Notes: a model not told the origin generated them from the letters alone. Positions 52,285-61,975 are shown, counted from the stretch's first letter. The stretch is 64,000 nt of DNA from Herpetosiphon aurantiacus DSM 785 (GCA_000018565.1 CP000875.1:3797199-3861198); one strand, 5' to 3'. Numbers and translations are program-made.

Positions 52285-53511
52285 ATGCGACGACGCATTC
52301 GTTGGCTACTGTTAATCGGTGGAGTTGTTGGCCTCGGTTTGGCGGTTGGAATCGGCTGGTGGCAACGCGATCAACCAGCAGTTAAGCTCAATCGAACGCT
52401 CGTACAAGATCAAGCTGGCAATATTCAACTAATCGATAGTCATAATCAACAATTAACGTTGACAAATGATGCCTCATCAATCGTGCAATATATTCAGGTT
52501 ACGCCTGCACCCGATGGCCAACACGTAGCCTATATTCAACTAACACCCACAGTGATCGAGATTCGAGTGCAGGCCTTCGATGGCAGCCCAGCTCGCACGG
52601 TTTTCAGCGATTTTAATCTGCGCCCATTTTATCTTTCCTGGTCACCCAATAGCCAAATGCTGGCCTTTTTAGCATCAGGCACAACCATGGAATTATATGT
52701 TGTGCCCGCTGATGGCTCCGAAGTAGCGCATAAAGTGCGTGATGGACAACCATCGTATTTTGCTTGGAAGCCTGATAGCAGCGCTTTGTTATTGCACACT
52801 GGCGGCGGTACTCCGGTTGGCAACACCGCAGTCCACTCAGTTCAATCCAAAGATTTAACTTTTTTCAAGGAAACCGCTGGCGATTTTCAAGCGCCTGCTT
52901 GGAATGCTGATGGCTCAGCGCGGGTGGTGGTAGTAGCTGATGGCGAAATCAATCAACTGATGCAGATTGATCAGGCCGGGCAACAGGCCTTGAGCGAACC
53001 AACCAGCGAAGGCTTTATGTTTGTGCTTTCGCCCGACCGTGCCAAAGTTGCCTACCAAACCTTTGGCCTACAAACCCGCTCAGGTTTGATGATTCAAACG
53101 ATTGCTACTGGCAAAAGCCAAAGTTTCGAAACCGCCCGTCCCTTAGCATTTTTCTGGTCGCCAGATGGGCGTTCGGTGGCCTTATTGGTTGCCGATGCTC
53201 GGCCACGCGGCCCCAGCGGCGATGCTGGAATTGTCAAAGTCAGTCGCCAAGCCCAAAGCGGCGTGCAGGTGCATTGGGAAGTACTAGATGTCGAATCGGG
53301 CCAAGTTAAACGGCTCAAATCGTTTGTACCAAGTGGACCTTTTTTGAATGTATTGCCCTATTTCGACCAATATGCCGCCTCGTTAACCTTCTGGTCGAGC
53401 GATAGCCAATATCTGCTCAACAATAGCAGCGATGGGGTTTGGCAAGTGCATGTTGAAACAGGCGCAGAACAGCAACTAACCAAGGGCGCATTTGGGGTTG
53501 CCGTGCCATAA
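52285..53511 (+). CDS. Membrane-anchored TolB-like beta-propeller protein
   Basis: A 408-residue protein with one N-terminal membrane segment (~6-25, WLLLIGGVVGLGLAVGIGWW), which is likely an uncleaved anchor. Repeated blade motifs follow (SWSPNSQMLAFLASG, AWKPDSSALLLHTGG, LSPDRAKVAYQT, WSPDGRSVALLV, WSSDSQYLLNNSSDGVW), as in PD40/TolB propellers. It starts behind AGGAGG. It diverges from the sigma-factor gene across 280 bp and may be a target or a sensor partner. Ligand unknown. Confidence 0.83.
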   Translation: MRRRIRWLLLIGGVVGLGLAVGIGWWQRDQPAVKLNRTLVQDQAGNIQLIDSHNQQLTLTNDASSIVQYIQVTPAPDGQHVAYIQLTPTVIEIRVQAFDGSPARTVFSDFNLRPFYLSWSPNSQMLAFLASGTTMELYVVPADGSEVAHKVRDGQPSYFAWKPDSSALLLHTGGGTPVGNTAVHSVQSKDLTFFKETAGDFQAPAWNADGSARVVVVADGEINQLMQIDQAGQQALSEPTSEGFMFVLSPDRAKVAYQTFGLQTRSGLMIQTIATGKSQSFETARPLAFFWSPDGRSVALLVADARPRGPSGDAGIVKVSRQAQSGVQVHWEVLDVESGQVKRLKSFVPSGPFLNVLPYFDQYAASLTFWSSDSQYLLNNSSDGVWQVHVETGAEQQLTKGAFGVAVP

Positions 53512-53524
53512 AATATGGATATTT

Positions 53525-53710
53525 TGCGTGCCCTCACCCCCTAGCCCCTCTCCCGCAAGCGAGCGAGGGAGAACCGTCCATCATGATGCTTGGAACGCCC
53601 CTCGCCCGCCGCAGTGGGAGAGGGGTTGGGGGTGAGGGATCTTAGCCCCTTACCCCCGCTTCCGCCCTGCGAGGTGAGGGGGAACCTGCCCATCAACCGC
53701 CGCAGTGGGC
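53525..53710. repeat. REP-like GC-rich repeats between convergent genes
   Basis: One full inverted copy ('CCCTCACCCCCTAGCCCC' near 53530 to 'GGGGTTGGGGGTGAGGG' near 53637) and a partial second copy up to ~53710. Same family as at 4.0, 23.4, 37.0 and 49.0 kb. Confidence 0.82.
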
Positions 53711-53771
53711 CAAAGGAAAGGATTCGTAGAAGGCCGATGATAAAACTGATATGGCTCTTGAAAGAACAGGT

Positions 53772-55190
53772 TTAGCGAAAATACCAGCGTAACGCTCGTT
53801 GCAGCCATGGTTTTTCGAGCCAGCGGGTAAACGAGCGTTGGGCGGTCATTTTGAGACCTTGCGAGCGGGTTGGATAAACATTAATTAAGCCACCGAGTTT
53901 TGAGGCACTGACACCCGTGCCCATCGCTAGCACTGCGGCATTGATCATATCGCCAGCGCCTTGGCCGATAATATGCACGCCGACAATTTGTTCTTTGCGG
54001 CCAACCGCCAAAATTTTGGTAAAGCCCTGAGTTGCATCCTCGGTGCGAGCACGGTCGTTGGCGCTCCACGGCAATTCATACACCCGCAAGCTGCTGCCAT
54101 ACTTGGCCCGCGCTTGGTCTTCATTCAAGCCAACATGGCCAACTTCGGGGTCGGTAAAGGTTGCCCACGGCACTAATTCGTATTTCATGGCGCTTTGGCC
54201 TGGAAAAAGTGCATTGCGTAGCACCAAGCCTGCTTCTTGTGCCGCCACATGGGTAAATTGATAGCGCCCAATCACATCGCCACAGGCAAACACTCGTGGA
54301 TTACTGGTGCGCAAATAGTGGTCAACATGAATGCGCTGTTCAGGGTCATACAAAATGCCTGCTGCATCCAAACCCAAATTATGTAGATTCGGGGTACGAC
54401 CCGCTGCCACTAAAATTGCATCAGCAACGATGGTTTGGGGTTGGTTATTGGCAGTTTGAATCGTGAGCTGTTTTGCACCAGCCTGCAACTCGACCTTGAG
54501 GGTTTTGGTGTTGAGGTAAAGCTGTAAGCCCTCGGATTTAAGTGCTTGAGCCAAAGCCGCACCCATGGCATGGTCATCTTTGGGCAACAGGCGTGGGCCT
54601 TGTTGAATAATCGTCACTTCAGCTCCCAAGCGAAATAGTGCTTGGCCTAGCTCACAGCCAATCGGCCCACCACCAAGCACAACAATTCGCTTGGGCAATG
54701 CTTCTAGTAAAAAAACATCTTCGTTGGTGAGGTAGCCCGCCTCGGCCAAACCAGGGATCGTCGGAATTTTGGGATGCGAGCCAGTCGCGATGCAAAAGTG
54801 CTTGGCTCGTAGTAACTCGCCATTAACTTCCACCGTTTGATCATCATAAAAACGCGCACGCCCTTCGATTACCCGTGCACCCGCTTGACGCAGCACCTCA
54901 GGCGCATCATCGTGTTGATAAATTTGCTGCTGCACAGAATGCACATAGCCCATCACTGCGGCAAAATCGATGCTTGGCTGGGCGCTGATCCCATAACGGG
55001 CAGCAGTTGCCGTGGTATGAGCAATTTTGGCAGCGTGAATTAAGCTTTTACTTGGCACACAGCCCGTCCAAGTACAATCGCCACCGAGCTTGTTGGCCTC
55101 GATTACGGTAATTTTTGCCCCCAACGAAGCGCCAAATTTTGCAAAGGTAATCCCCGCCGAGCCGCCACCAATTACCAGTAAATCGTCCAT
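53772..55190 (-). CDS. FAD-dependent pyridine nucleotide-disulfide oxidoreductase
   Basis: A 472-residue flavoprotein of the lipoamide dehydrogenase/mercuric reductase class. FAD-binding GGGSAGITFAK is at the N-terminus. The redox Cys pair is GGDCTWTGCVPSKSL, where most relatives have TCVNVGC. NAD(P)-binding is GGGPIGCELGQALFRLGAE, and the dimerisation domain contains ATFTDPEVGHVGLNE. There is no heavy-metal-associated domain and no C-terminal Cys pair, so it is probably not a true mercuric reductase. The end is LQRALRWYFR and lacks the usual catalytic HxxxxE motif seen in E3 enzymes, so the substrate is uncertain. Confidence 0.9.
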   Translation of the reverse strand: MDDLLVIGGGSAGITFAKFGASLGAKITVIEANKLGGDCTWTGCVPSKSLIHAAKIAHTTATAARYGISAQPSIDFAAVMGYVHSVQQQIYQHDDAPEVLRQAGARVIEGRARFYDDQTVEVNGELLRAKHFCIATGSHPKIPTIPGLAEAGYLTNEDVFLLEALPKRIVVLGGGPIGCELGQALFRLGAEVTIIQQGPRLLPKDDHAMGAALAQALKSEGLQLYLNTKTLKVELQAGAKQLTIQTANNQPQTIVADAILVAAGRTPNLHNLGLDAAGILYDPEQRIHVDHYLRTSNPRVFACGDVIGRYQFTHVAAQEAGLVLRNALFPGQSAMKYELVPWATFTDPEVGHVGLNEDQARAKYGSSLRVYELPWSANDRARTEDATQGFTKILAVGRKEQIVGVHIIGQGAGDMINAAVLAMGTGVSASKLGGLINVYPTRSQGLKMTAQRSFTRWLEKPWLQRALRWYFR

Positions 55191-55530
55191 GCATGCTCCT
55201 TATATCGAGGGGCTAGGGTTATGATCCACGAAGGCCACGAAGATCGCGAAGCTTGAAACCGCGAAAAACGCGAAGATCGCTAAATATTCAAACTCAAAAA
55301 TGTATCTCCCAACCCCCGACCCCAACAACCGATCCCCTAATTCGTATGTTCTATGCTCTATGTTCTTTACTATACTGCCACTATTGCCAAGCAATTCTAA
55401 ACGATTGCGAAATATTTCTGGAGGCTATTGACTTTTGGCGTTTGGCATTCTACTTCATTCCCTCAGCCTATAGCCTTTTCGGCTTCATCCCTCATCCTTC
55501 ATCCCTCATACTTTATACTGCGCCGTGTTA
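55191..55530. other. Gene-free gap rich in dispersed repeats
   Basis: It holds fragments of four families: 'ccacgaaggccacgaag' near 55220, 'acccccgaccccaacaac' near 55310, 'tgttctatgctctatgttct' near 55349, and 'tcatccctcatccttcatcc' near 55489. No ORF has a domain or ribosome site. Confidence 0.65.
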
Positions 55531-55590
55531 TGTTATAATCAACGCCAATGCATGTCGCCATTCCCCACGCATTGCGGGTGACATGTTTTT
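55531..55590 (+). promoter_or_regulatory. Promoter and leader hairpin of the BMP-type importer
   Basis: TGT-TATAAT at 55531-55539 is a perfect extended -10. From about 55551 the leader folds: CATGTC (55551-55556) pairs with GACATG (55580-55585), followed by TTTTT. This is terminator-like and only ~5 nt after the expected start, too short a leader for a standard riboswitch. Confidence 0.6.
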
Positions 55591-55632
55591 GGGGAGCTAC
55601 AGATACACTTTTATTTTAGGAGGGTTCCTCCC

Positions 55633-56793
55633 ATGAACAAACGCATGATTGCGTTCATGATGCTGTTGGTCTTGATGATTCCGGTATTGGCTGCTTGTGG
55701 CACCGAAACCGCTGCAACCACAGCACCAGCGGCTACCGCCACCACCGCAGCCGCTGCCCCAACGGCAACTGCTGCTGCCGAAGTAACCGCCAGCCCAGCC
55801 ACCGAAGCAACCGCTGTGGCAACCGCTGCGGCAACCGCCGAAGCAACCACTGGTGCTAGCACCCCAAGCGACATCAAAATCGGTTTGGTTACCGACGTTG
55901 GTAAAGTCGATGACGGTACCTTCAACCAATTCGCGTTCGAAGGCTTGAAACGAGCCGAAACCGAACTTGGCGTGAAGATCGACTACATCGAAACCATCGA
56001 TCCAAAAGACTACGAAAAGAACATTGAACAATTCGCTAGCCAAGGCTACGATTTGATCATCGGCGTAGGCTTCTTGATGGGCGATGCAATCAAGGCCGCT
56101 GCTTCGAAGTACCCTGACTTGAAGTTTGCTATTGTTGACTTCGCTTACGAACCAGCATTGCCAAACGTCAAGGGCTTGGTCTTCTCAGAAGACGAATCAG
56201 CATTCATCGCTGGCGCTTTGGCCGCAATGGTTTCAAAGAGCGGCAAAATCGGTGCTGTTGGCGGTAAGGAACAAGTTCCTGCGGTCAAGAAGTTTGTACT
56301 TGGCTACGAAGCTGGCGCTAAATACGTCAATGCCGATATCCAAGTCAGCAAAGTTTACATCGACTCATTCACCGACCCAACCGCTGGCGGCGAAGCTGCT
56401 AAAACCCAAATCGCTGAAGGCGCAGACGTAATCTTCGGTGCTGGTGGCCAAACTGGCTCAGGCGCTATCAAGACCGCTGCCGACAACAATGTATTCGTGA
56501 TTGGCGTTGACCAAGACGAATACAACACCACCTTCAAAAAAGGCCCAGCCCCAATGTTGATCACCAGCGCTATGAAGCGCGTTGACAACGCTGTGTTCGA
56601 TGTGGTCAAGGAAGTTGTCGATGGCACCTTCGCTGGCGGCTTGTACTTGGGCAACGCTGCAAACGGTGGGATCGACTACGCTCCATTCCACGATGCAGAA
56701 TCAGCATTGCCAGCCGACGCTAAAGCCAAACTTGATGAAATCAAGAAGGGCTTGGCTGATGGTACGATCACCACTGGCGTTACCTTGAACTAA
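55633..56793 (+). CDS. BMP-family nucleoside-binding lipoprotein
   Basis: A 386-residue substrate-binding protein with a lipobox (MIPVLAACG, lipid on Cys21) behind AGGAGGG. An Ala/Thr-rich linker (~25-75) precedes the BMP (PnrA-like) domain: IGLVTDVGKVDDGTFNQ, PDLKFAIVDFAYE, SEDESAFIAGALAAM and GVDQDEYNTT. The family binds nucleosides for ABC import. The following three genes supply ATPase and two permeases. An intervening hairpin probably keeps binding-protein mRNA in excess. Confidence 0.94.
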   Translation: MNKRMIAFMMLLVLMIPVLAACGTETAATTAPAATATTAAAAPTATAAAEVTASPATEATAVATAAATAEATTGASTPSDIKIGLVTDVGKVDDGTFNQFAFEGLKRAETELGVKIDYIETIDPKDYEKNIEQFASQGYDLIIGVGFLMGDAIKAAASKYPDLKFAIVDFAYEPALPNVKGLVFSEDESAFIAGALAAMVSKSGKIGAVGGKEQVPAVKKFVLGYEAGAKYVNADIQVSKVYIDSFTDPTAGGEAAKTQIAEGADVIFGAGGQTGSGAIKTAADNNVFVIGVDQDEYNTTFKKGPAPMLITSAMKRVDNAVFDVVKEVVDGTFAGGLYLGNAANGGIDYAPFHDAESALPADAKAKLDEIKKGLADGTITTGVTLN

Positions 56794-56819
56794 TTGTTGC
56801 CGCAAGGCACAACCCCGTG

Positions 56820-56858
56820 GAAGGGCTGCGTTCATCATGACGCAGCCCTTCTACTTTT
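56820..56858 (+). terminator. Hairpin between binding-protein and ATPase genes
   Basis: GAAGGGCTGCG pairs with CGCAGCCCTTC around a 10-nt loop, then TACTTTTTG. It probably acts as a partial terminator that lowers downstream expression. Confidence 0.82.
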
Positions 56859-56995
56859 TGTGTGGTATTATCAGCATATACAGCACAGCAACTCGAACAA
56901 CCCGGGACACGTTTTGCCACCGTTTGGCAGCCAACAGCGTGGTTGTTCTGCATATTTGAGGCAATGCTGCCTCGTTGATTAACTAGGAGTCTTGT

Positions 56996-58531
56996 GTGAC
57001 AGCGAACGTCGTACCTGCGTTGGAAGTCCGCAATATCACCAAGCAATTCCCCGGGGTTTTGGCCAACGACCAGATCTCTTTTACCCTACTCCCCGGCGAA
57101 ATCCACGCCTTCCTTGGTGAAAATGGCGCGGGTAAATCCACCCTCATGAACATCTTGTACGGCTTGTATGACCCCGATCAAGGCGAGATTTTGATCAACG
57201 GCGAATTGGCCAAGATCAAAAATCCGGCTGATGCGATTCGGCTTGGTTTAGGCATGGTGCACCAAGAATATGCCCTCGTTGATACCCTAACCGTCACCGA
57301 GAACATTATTTTGGGCACCGAATTGCGCAATGGCCCAATTCTCAATGCCAAAGAAGCCAGTCAACGGGTGCGCGAGCTTTCCGAGCAATATGGCTTGGCC
57401 GTGCCACCCGATGCCATCGTCGGCGATTTACCTGTCGGGGTGCAGCAACGGGTCGAAATTTTGAAGGCGCTCTATCGCAATGTCAATATGTTGATTCTCG
57501 ATGAACCAACTGCCGTATTGACTCCCCAAGAGGCCGATGACCTCTTTCGGGTTATGCGTGAATTAGCCGATCAGGGCAAGGCGCTGATTTTTATTACGCA
57601 CAAATTACGCGAAGTGCGCGAAGTTGCCGACCGAATTACGGTGTTGCGCCGTGGTAAGGTTGTCGGCGGCGCAGACCCCAAAACTGCCAGCGAAGGCCAA
57701 TTAGCCGCGCTGATGGTTGGTCGCGATGTTGTCTTGAAAGTAGATAAAACTGCGGCCAATCCTGGCGATGCGGTGCTCAAAGTTCGTAATCTTAAACTGC
57801 GCGATGATCGCGGATTAACTGTGCTTGATGATGTCTCGCTTGATGTCCATGCTGGCGAAGTGTTGGGGATTGCCGGGGTGCAAGGCAACGGCCAAACTGA
57901 ATTGGTCGAGGCGATTACTGGCCTGCAACATCTGCCAACCGGCTCGATTGAGTTGCTCGGCAAAGATATTACCAATCGCCCGCCACGATCGATCACTGAA
58001 CAAGGGGTCGCCTACATTCCCGAAGATCGCAAAGGCACAGGCTTAGTGCTTGGCTATAGCATCCGCGATAATTTGGTGCTTTCAACCTATTACAAAGCGC
58101 CATTTACCAAAGGCTTGACCTTCAACGATGCCGCAATCGACGAAAATGCTAAAGAATTGATCGAAACCTTTGATGTGCGCACACCCAGCGCCACCACCAC
58201 GGCTGGCTCGCTCTCAGGTGGTAATCAACAAAAAATTATTGTAGCACGTGAATTTACCCGCGAAAACCGCTTGCTGATTGCTTCGCAACCAACGCGGGGG
58301 ATTGACGTTGGCTCGATTGAATTTATTCACAATCAAATTATTAAACAGCGCGATGCAGGGCTAGCGGTCTTATTGGTTTCGGCAGAGCTTGATGAAATTC
58401 TGTCCTTAGCCGACCGCGTTGCTGTGATGTACCACGGCAAAATTGTTGGCATTCTCCCGATTGCCGAAGCTACGCGCGAGCGCGTTGGCCTGTTGATGGC
58501 CGGTATTCAGGAGCAACCCAATGGCAAATGA
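56996..58531 (+). CDS. Nucleoside ABC importer ATP-binding protein (double ATPase)
   Basis: A 511-residue protein with two ATPase halves. The N-half has GENGAGKSTLMNIL and LILDEPTAVLTP. The C-half has GVQGNGQTEL and LSGGNQQKIIVAREF, then a degenerate Walker B (LIASQPTRGIDVG). This asymmetry is normal for the sugar/nucleoside (RbsA/YufO-like) importers. GTG start at 56996 after AGGAG. It overlaps the first permease by 11 bp. Confidence 0.94.
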   Translation: MTANVVPALEVRNITKQFPGVLANDQISFTLLPGEIHAFLGENGAGKSTLMNILYGLYDPDQGEILINGELAKIKNPADAIRLGLGMVHQEYALVDTLTVTENIILGTELRNGPILNAKEASQRVRELSEQYGLAVPPDAIVGDLPVGVQQRVEILKALYRNVNMLILDEPTAVLTPQEADDLFRVMRELADQGKALIFITHKLREVREVADRITVLRRGKVVGGADPKTASEGQLAALMVGRDVVLKVDKTAANPGDAVLKVRNLKLRDDRGLTVLDDVSLDVHAGEVLGIAGVQGNGQTELVEAITGLQHLPTGSIELLGKDITNRPPRSITEQGVAYIPEDRKGTGLVLGYSIRDNLVLSTYYKAPFTKGLTFNDAAIDENAKELIETFDVRTPSATTTAGSLSGGNQQKIIVAREFTRENRLLIASQPTRGIDVGSIEFIHNQIIKQRDAGLAVLLVSAELDEILSLADRVAVMYHGKIVGILPIAEATRERVGLLMAGIQEQPNGK

Positions 58532-59849
58532 GCAACAAGCCCCCGCTGAAACCAAAAAACCCGCTGAAGCTAAGCCGACCAAACGCAGTTTACCTTGGCT
58601 CAGTGAGGCAATCGTACCGCTCTTGGCAATTCTAACGGCGGTCTTGATCGGCGCGGTAATCGTCTTTATTTCGATTCCTAGCAATAAGCTGCCAGCCTTT
58701 GATCTAAGCCTGTATGGCAGCCGCAGCGATTGGTTTTTCAGTACCTTGCCCGAACGTTTACGGGTAACCCTCAGTGCCTTCACTGGTTTGTTCTCAGGCG
58801 CATTTGGCGATTGGAGCAAACCAAGCACAATTCCAGGCGCAATTAGCAATACCTTGGTTGAATCAACGCCCTACATTTTGGCTGGTTTGGCCGTTGCAGT
58901 CACCTTCAAAGCTGGCTTGTTCAATGTTGGCGCTGAAGGTCAATTGCTGATGGGCGCACTTGGCAGCGTCGCCGTTGCCGCCTTTATGCCGCAATGGTTT
59001 GGGGTTGCCTCAATCCCAGCGATCATTCACTTGCCAGCAGCCTTGCTGGCTGGGGTGCTAGCCGGAGCCATGTGGGGCATTATTCCTGGCTATCTCAGGG
59101 CCAAAACAGGGGCGCATGAAGTTATTACGACGATCATGCTCAACTATATTGCCCTGCAAATCATGGATTATCTGATCAATGGCGTGATGAAAGATAAAAG
59201 CGCCACCTTGCAACGCACGCCCTTCATCCACGAAAATGCCGCGTTGCCGCGCATTATTAGCAAAGCTACCGACCCAAGTTTGACGGGTGGGCAAGCTTAT
59301 CCGCGTTTATTTACCACAACGAGTAGCACCTGGGATCTACGGATTCATATGGGGATCATCATCGCATTTGTGATGGTTGGCTTTATTTGGTGGTTGATGA
59401 ATCGCACACCCAAAGGCTTTGAAATCAAAACTGTGGGCGAAAACCCCGAAGCCGCCCGTTATGCTGGCATGAACATTACTGGCACGGTGGTTGGCGCAAT
59501 GGGCATTTCGGGCGCTTTGGCAGGCTTAGCTGGCACAAGCCAAGTTGTTGGTTTGGAATATAACCTCAAGGCCGTGTTCTCCAGTGGCTTGGGCTTCGAT
59601 AGCTTGGCAATTGCCTTGCTAGCCAAAAGCAACCCAATTGCGATTGTTCCGGCAGCGCTGTTCTGGGGCGCGTTACGCACGGGCGCAGGCGCGATGCAAA
59701 TTAACACGGGTATTTCGATCAACCTAATCAATATCATTCAAGCTTTAGTGATTATGTTTATTGCTGCCGACCAAATTGTGCGCTGGATTTATCGTATCAA
59801 GCAAGCTGAAGGTGGCAAAATCACATTTAACCGTAGCTGGGGTAAGTAG
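58521..59849 (+). CDS. Nucleoside ABC importer permease 1
   Basis: A 442-residue BPD_transp_2 family permease (YufP-like) with a charged, Lys/Pro-rich N-terminal tail (~30 residues) and about ten membrane segments. Family marks are ALAVAVTFKAGLFNVGAEGQ, HEVITTIMLNYIALQ and GFEIKTVGENPEAARYAGMN. It starts inside the ATPase gene and is probably coupled to it. Confidence 0.93.
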   Translation: MANEQQAPAETKKPAEAKPTKRSLPWLSEAIVPLLAILTAVLIGAVIVFISIPSNKLPAFDLSLYGSRSDWFFSTLPERLRVTLSAFTGLFSGAFGDWSKPSTIPGAISNTLVESTPYILAGLAVAVTFKAGLFNVGAEGQLLMGALGSVAVAAFMPQWFGVASIPAIIHLPAALLAGVLAGAMWGIIPGYLRAKTGAHEVITTIMLNYIALQIMDYLINGVMKDKSATLQRTPFIHENAALPRIISKATDPSLTGGQAYPRLFTTTSSTWDLRIHMGIIIAFVMVGFIWWLMNRTPKGFEIKTVGENPEAARYAGMNITGTVVGAMGISGALAGLAGTSQVVGLEYNLKAVFSSGLGFDSLAIALLAKSNPIAIVPAALFWGALRTGAGAMQINTGISINLINIIQALVIMFIAADQIVRWIYRIKQAEGGKITFNRSWGK

Positions 59850-59897
59850 CGCCAGCGCCGTCGCTCTTGAATTTTTTAACCTTTACGGTGGATTTGT

Positions 59898-61235
59898 ATG
59901 AAATTTACACGCGCACGCGGGGTTGGCCTGCTCGGGATTTTCATCGCGATTGTCCTAATTTTTGCAGTCAATAACAGCCTCGGCAATAAAATCACTGAAA
60001 AAAGCAAAATCCAATCCATTTGGGATTTTACCAGCACGATTCGGATTCCCGATAGTGCCAACATGAAGGTAGATCCCAAAGCTCCACCAGTCGCCGCGAT
60101 CGAACTGCCCACCATGATCACGATTAGCTTGATCTGTGGAGCTTTAGTGATCGCAGGTGGCACGCTGATCGCCAAGAATCCTGAACGTGGTTGGGTTGCT
60201 CCCTATATGAGCAGCGTGATTGCCCTTGGTTTCTTTTCGATCTTGCTCTGGGCAGTCGCCAACAACAGCGTTGACCTCTCGGATACGCTTTCGCGGGTGG
60301 TACGGCTTGGCACGCCAATCGCAATTGGAGCGTTGGCAGGGATTGTCTGTGAACGCTCAGGTGTGGTCAACATCGGGATCGAAGGCATGATGCTGACGGC
60401 AGCCTGTTTTGGCTATGCTGCTGCCGCGATCTCAGCCCGCGCAATTTATGGCGATGCCTTACCCGAAAGCGCCGTCAGAGGCGTGGTTTGGATGCCCTTG
60501 ATCATCGGGATTTTGGGCGCAATCGTGACGGGCGGCATGATGGCGGCCTTGCATGCGTGGCTCTCAATTCGCTTCAAAGTTGACCAAGTGATCAGCGGTA
60601 CGGTGATCAACATTATGGCAGTTGGTATTACCGGCTTTACCCGCACCAACTTTTTGCTCAAATTTGAATCGCCACTCCGCACGGGCTTGCCACAAATGCC
60701 GCTTGGGCCATTGGCCGATATCCCATTGCTTGGGCCAATTTTGTTTGATCACAAACCAATCACCTATTTGATGATTCTGATGGTGTTTGGCTTAAACTTC
60801 TTCCTGTTTCGCACAGTGTGGGGCTTGCGTACCCGCGCGATCGGCGAACACCCCAAAGCTGCCGATACCGTCGGGATCAACGTCAATCGCATGCGCTATC
60901 GCAACGTGATTATTGGCGGGATGATCGCTGGGGTGGCTGGGGCTTGGTTCTCACTGGAAGGCTCGTTTGGCTTTGATGATGGTATGACCAGCGGTCAAGG
61001 CTTTATCTCATTGGCCGCGATGATCTTCGGCAAGTGGAATCCAATTGGCGCTTTTGGTGGGTCGTTGCTCTTCTCATCTGCCGATGCCTTGCAGCTCAAA
61101 GTGCAGGCTTATAGTTTCGATTTGCCCTCGCAATTTATGCAGATGTTGCCGTATGTGGTAACCCTGATTGTGTTGGCTGGGGTGATTGGCCGCGCCCGAC
61201 CACCAGCCGCCTCAGGCAAAGTGTACGAAAAGTAA
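59898..61235 (+). CDS. Nucleoside ABC importer permease 2
   Basis: A 445-residue permease (YufQ-like) with about ten membrane segments. Diagnostic stretches are GIVCERSGVVNIGIEGMML, FKVDQVISGTVINIMAVG, TRAIGEHPKAADTVGINVN and FGKWNPIGAFGGSLLFSSAD. It pairs with permease 1. The N-terminal ~100 residues before the core are longer than usual, with an extra membrane segment and a polar loop. Confidence 0.93.
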   Translation: MKFTRARGVGLLGIFIAIVLIFAVNNSLGNKITEKSKIQSIWDFTSTIRIPDSANMKVDPKAPPVAAIELPTMITISLICGALVIAGGTLIAKNPERGWVAPYMSSVIALGFFSILLWAVANNSVDLSDTLSRVVRLGTPIAIGALAGIVCERSGVVNIGIEGMMLTAACFGYAAAAISARAIYGDALPESAVRGVVWMPLIIGILGAIVTGGMMAALHAWLSIRFKVDQVISGTVINIMAVGITGFTRTNFLLKFESPLRTGLPQMPLGPLADIPLLGPILFDHKPITYLMILMVFGLNFFLFRTVWGLRTRAIGEHPKAADTVGINVNRMRYRNVIIGGMIAGVAGAWFSLEGSFGFDDGMTSGQGFISLAAMIFGKWNPIGAFGGSLLFSSADALQLKVQAYSFDLPSQFMQMLPYVVTLIVLAGVIGRARPPAASGKVYEK

Positions 61236-61259
61236 ACTGCTGTCAATGCAACGTTGTTC

Positions 61260-61291
61260 AATGCCATTCCGTAGTAACGCGGAGTGGCATT
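61260..61291 (+). terminator. Terminator after the nucleoside importer
   Basis: AATGCCATTCC (61260-61270) pairs, with one G-T wobble, with GGAGTGGCATT (61281-61291), then GGCGTTTAAG. A moderate terminator. Confidence 0.6.
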
Positions 61292-61387
61292 GGCGTTTAA
61301 GTGCATCGTTCTTGCTCTTCTCAGCAGCCAAGCCATCGTCTATACTAGGCTTGTAACGCAATTCTGTGTGTTCTTTGGAGGTATTTT

Positions 61388-61975
61388 GTGAGCAATCAAC
61401 CACCATATGGTCAACAACCGCCGCAACAACCAGGCTACCCACCACAGCAGCCCTATGGCCAACAACCAGGCTACCCACCACAACAGCCAGGCTACCCACC
61501 ACAGCAGCCCTATGGCCAACAACCCTATGGTTATCCACCACAACCCCAAAAACGTAGCGGGTGTCTCAAGTGGGGGATTATTGGATCGCTCGTCTTATTG
61601 TTGCTCTGCGGTGGTGGCGGTTTTTGGCTCTATAAATTCACCTTAAACACGATTGGCACAGTTAATACAAGCCTTGATGGCTTTATGAAAGCTGGAGCCG
61701 CCAATGATGTTAACGCAGCTAAAGCCTTTGTCGATAGCAGTTTTATTACCGATGAACAGCTTGAAAATTTATTTAGCCAACGTGAGTTGTTCGAAGGCTA
61801 TAGCAGCATCGAAGATCTACCAGCATCGACCAACGCCAATAGTAGCACAGGTCAGTCAACAACCCTCAGTCTGCAAGGAACAATCAATTATTCCGATGGT
61901 ATGGGAACCTACGACGTACAATATAATCTTGAAGGCGAGATCTGGAAAATTCGCTACGTCAATATCAAACGCTAA
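61388..61975 (+). CDS. PYQ-repeat single-pass membrane protein
   Basis: A 195-residue protein with a GTG start behind TTGGAGG. Residues 1-55 are a low-complexity Pro/Gln/Tyr/Gly tail of repeated PGYPPQQPYGQQ units. A Cys-preceded membrane segment (~60-81, WGIIGSLVLLLLCGGGGFWLY) leads to an extracytoplasmic domain (~85-195) with a DUF4878/lumazine-like fold look (FMKAGAANDVNAAKAFVDS, then NLEGEIWKIRYVNIK). Cytoplasmic PYQ-rich tails of this type occur on bacterial proteins that self-associate or are localised. Function unknown. A hairpin follows. Confidence 0.75.
   Translation: MSNQPPYGQQPPQQPGYPPQQPYGQQPGYPPQQPGYPPQQPYGQQPYGYPPQPQKRSGCLKWGIIGSLVLLLLCGGGGFWLYKFTLNTIGTVNTSLDGFMKAGAANDVNAAKAFVDSSFITDEQLENLFSQRELFEGYSSIEDLPASTNANSSTGQSTTLSLQGTINYSDGMGTYDVQYNLEGEIWKIRYVNIKR

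Noticed and set aside
53772-55190. Mercuric reductase call for the FAD oxidoreductase
   Set aside because: No heavy-metal-associated domain, no C-terminal Cys pair and no mer genes around it; only the shared reductase fold is supported.
55531-55632. Riboswitch in front of the nucleoside importer
   Set aside because: The hairpin begins about 5 nt after the expected start, leaving no room for a ligand-binding aptamer; it is kept as a plain leader hairpin or terminator.
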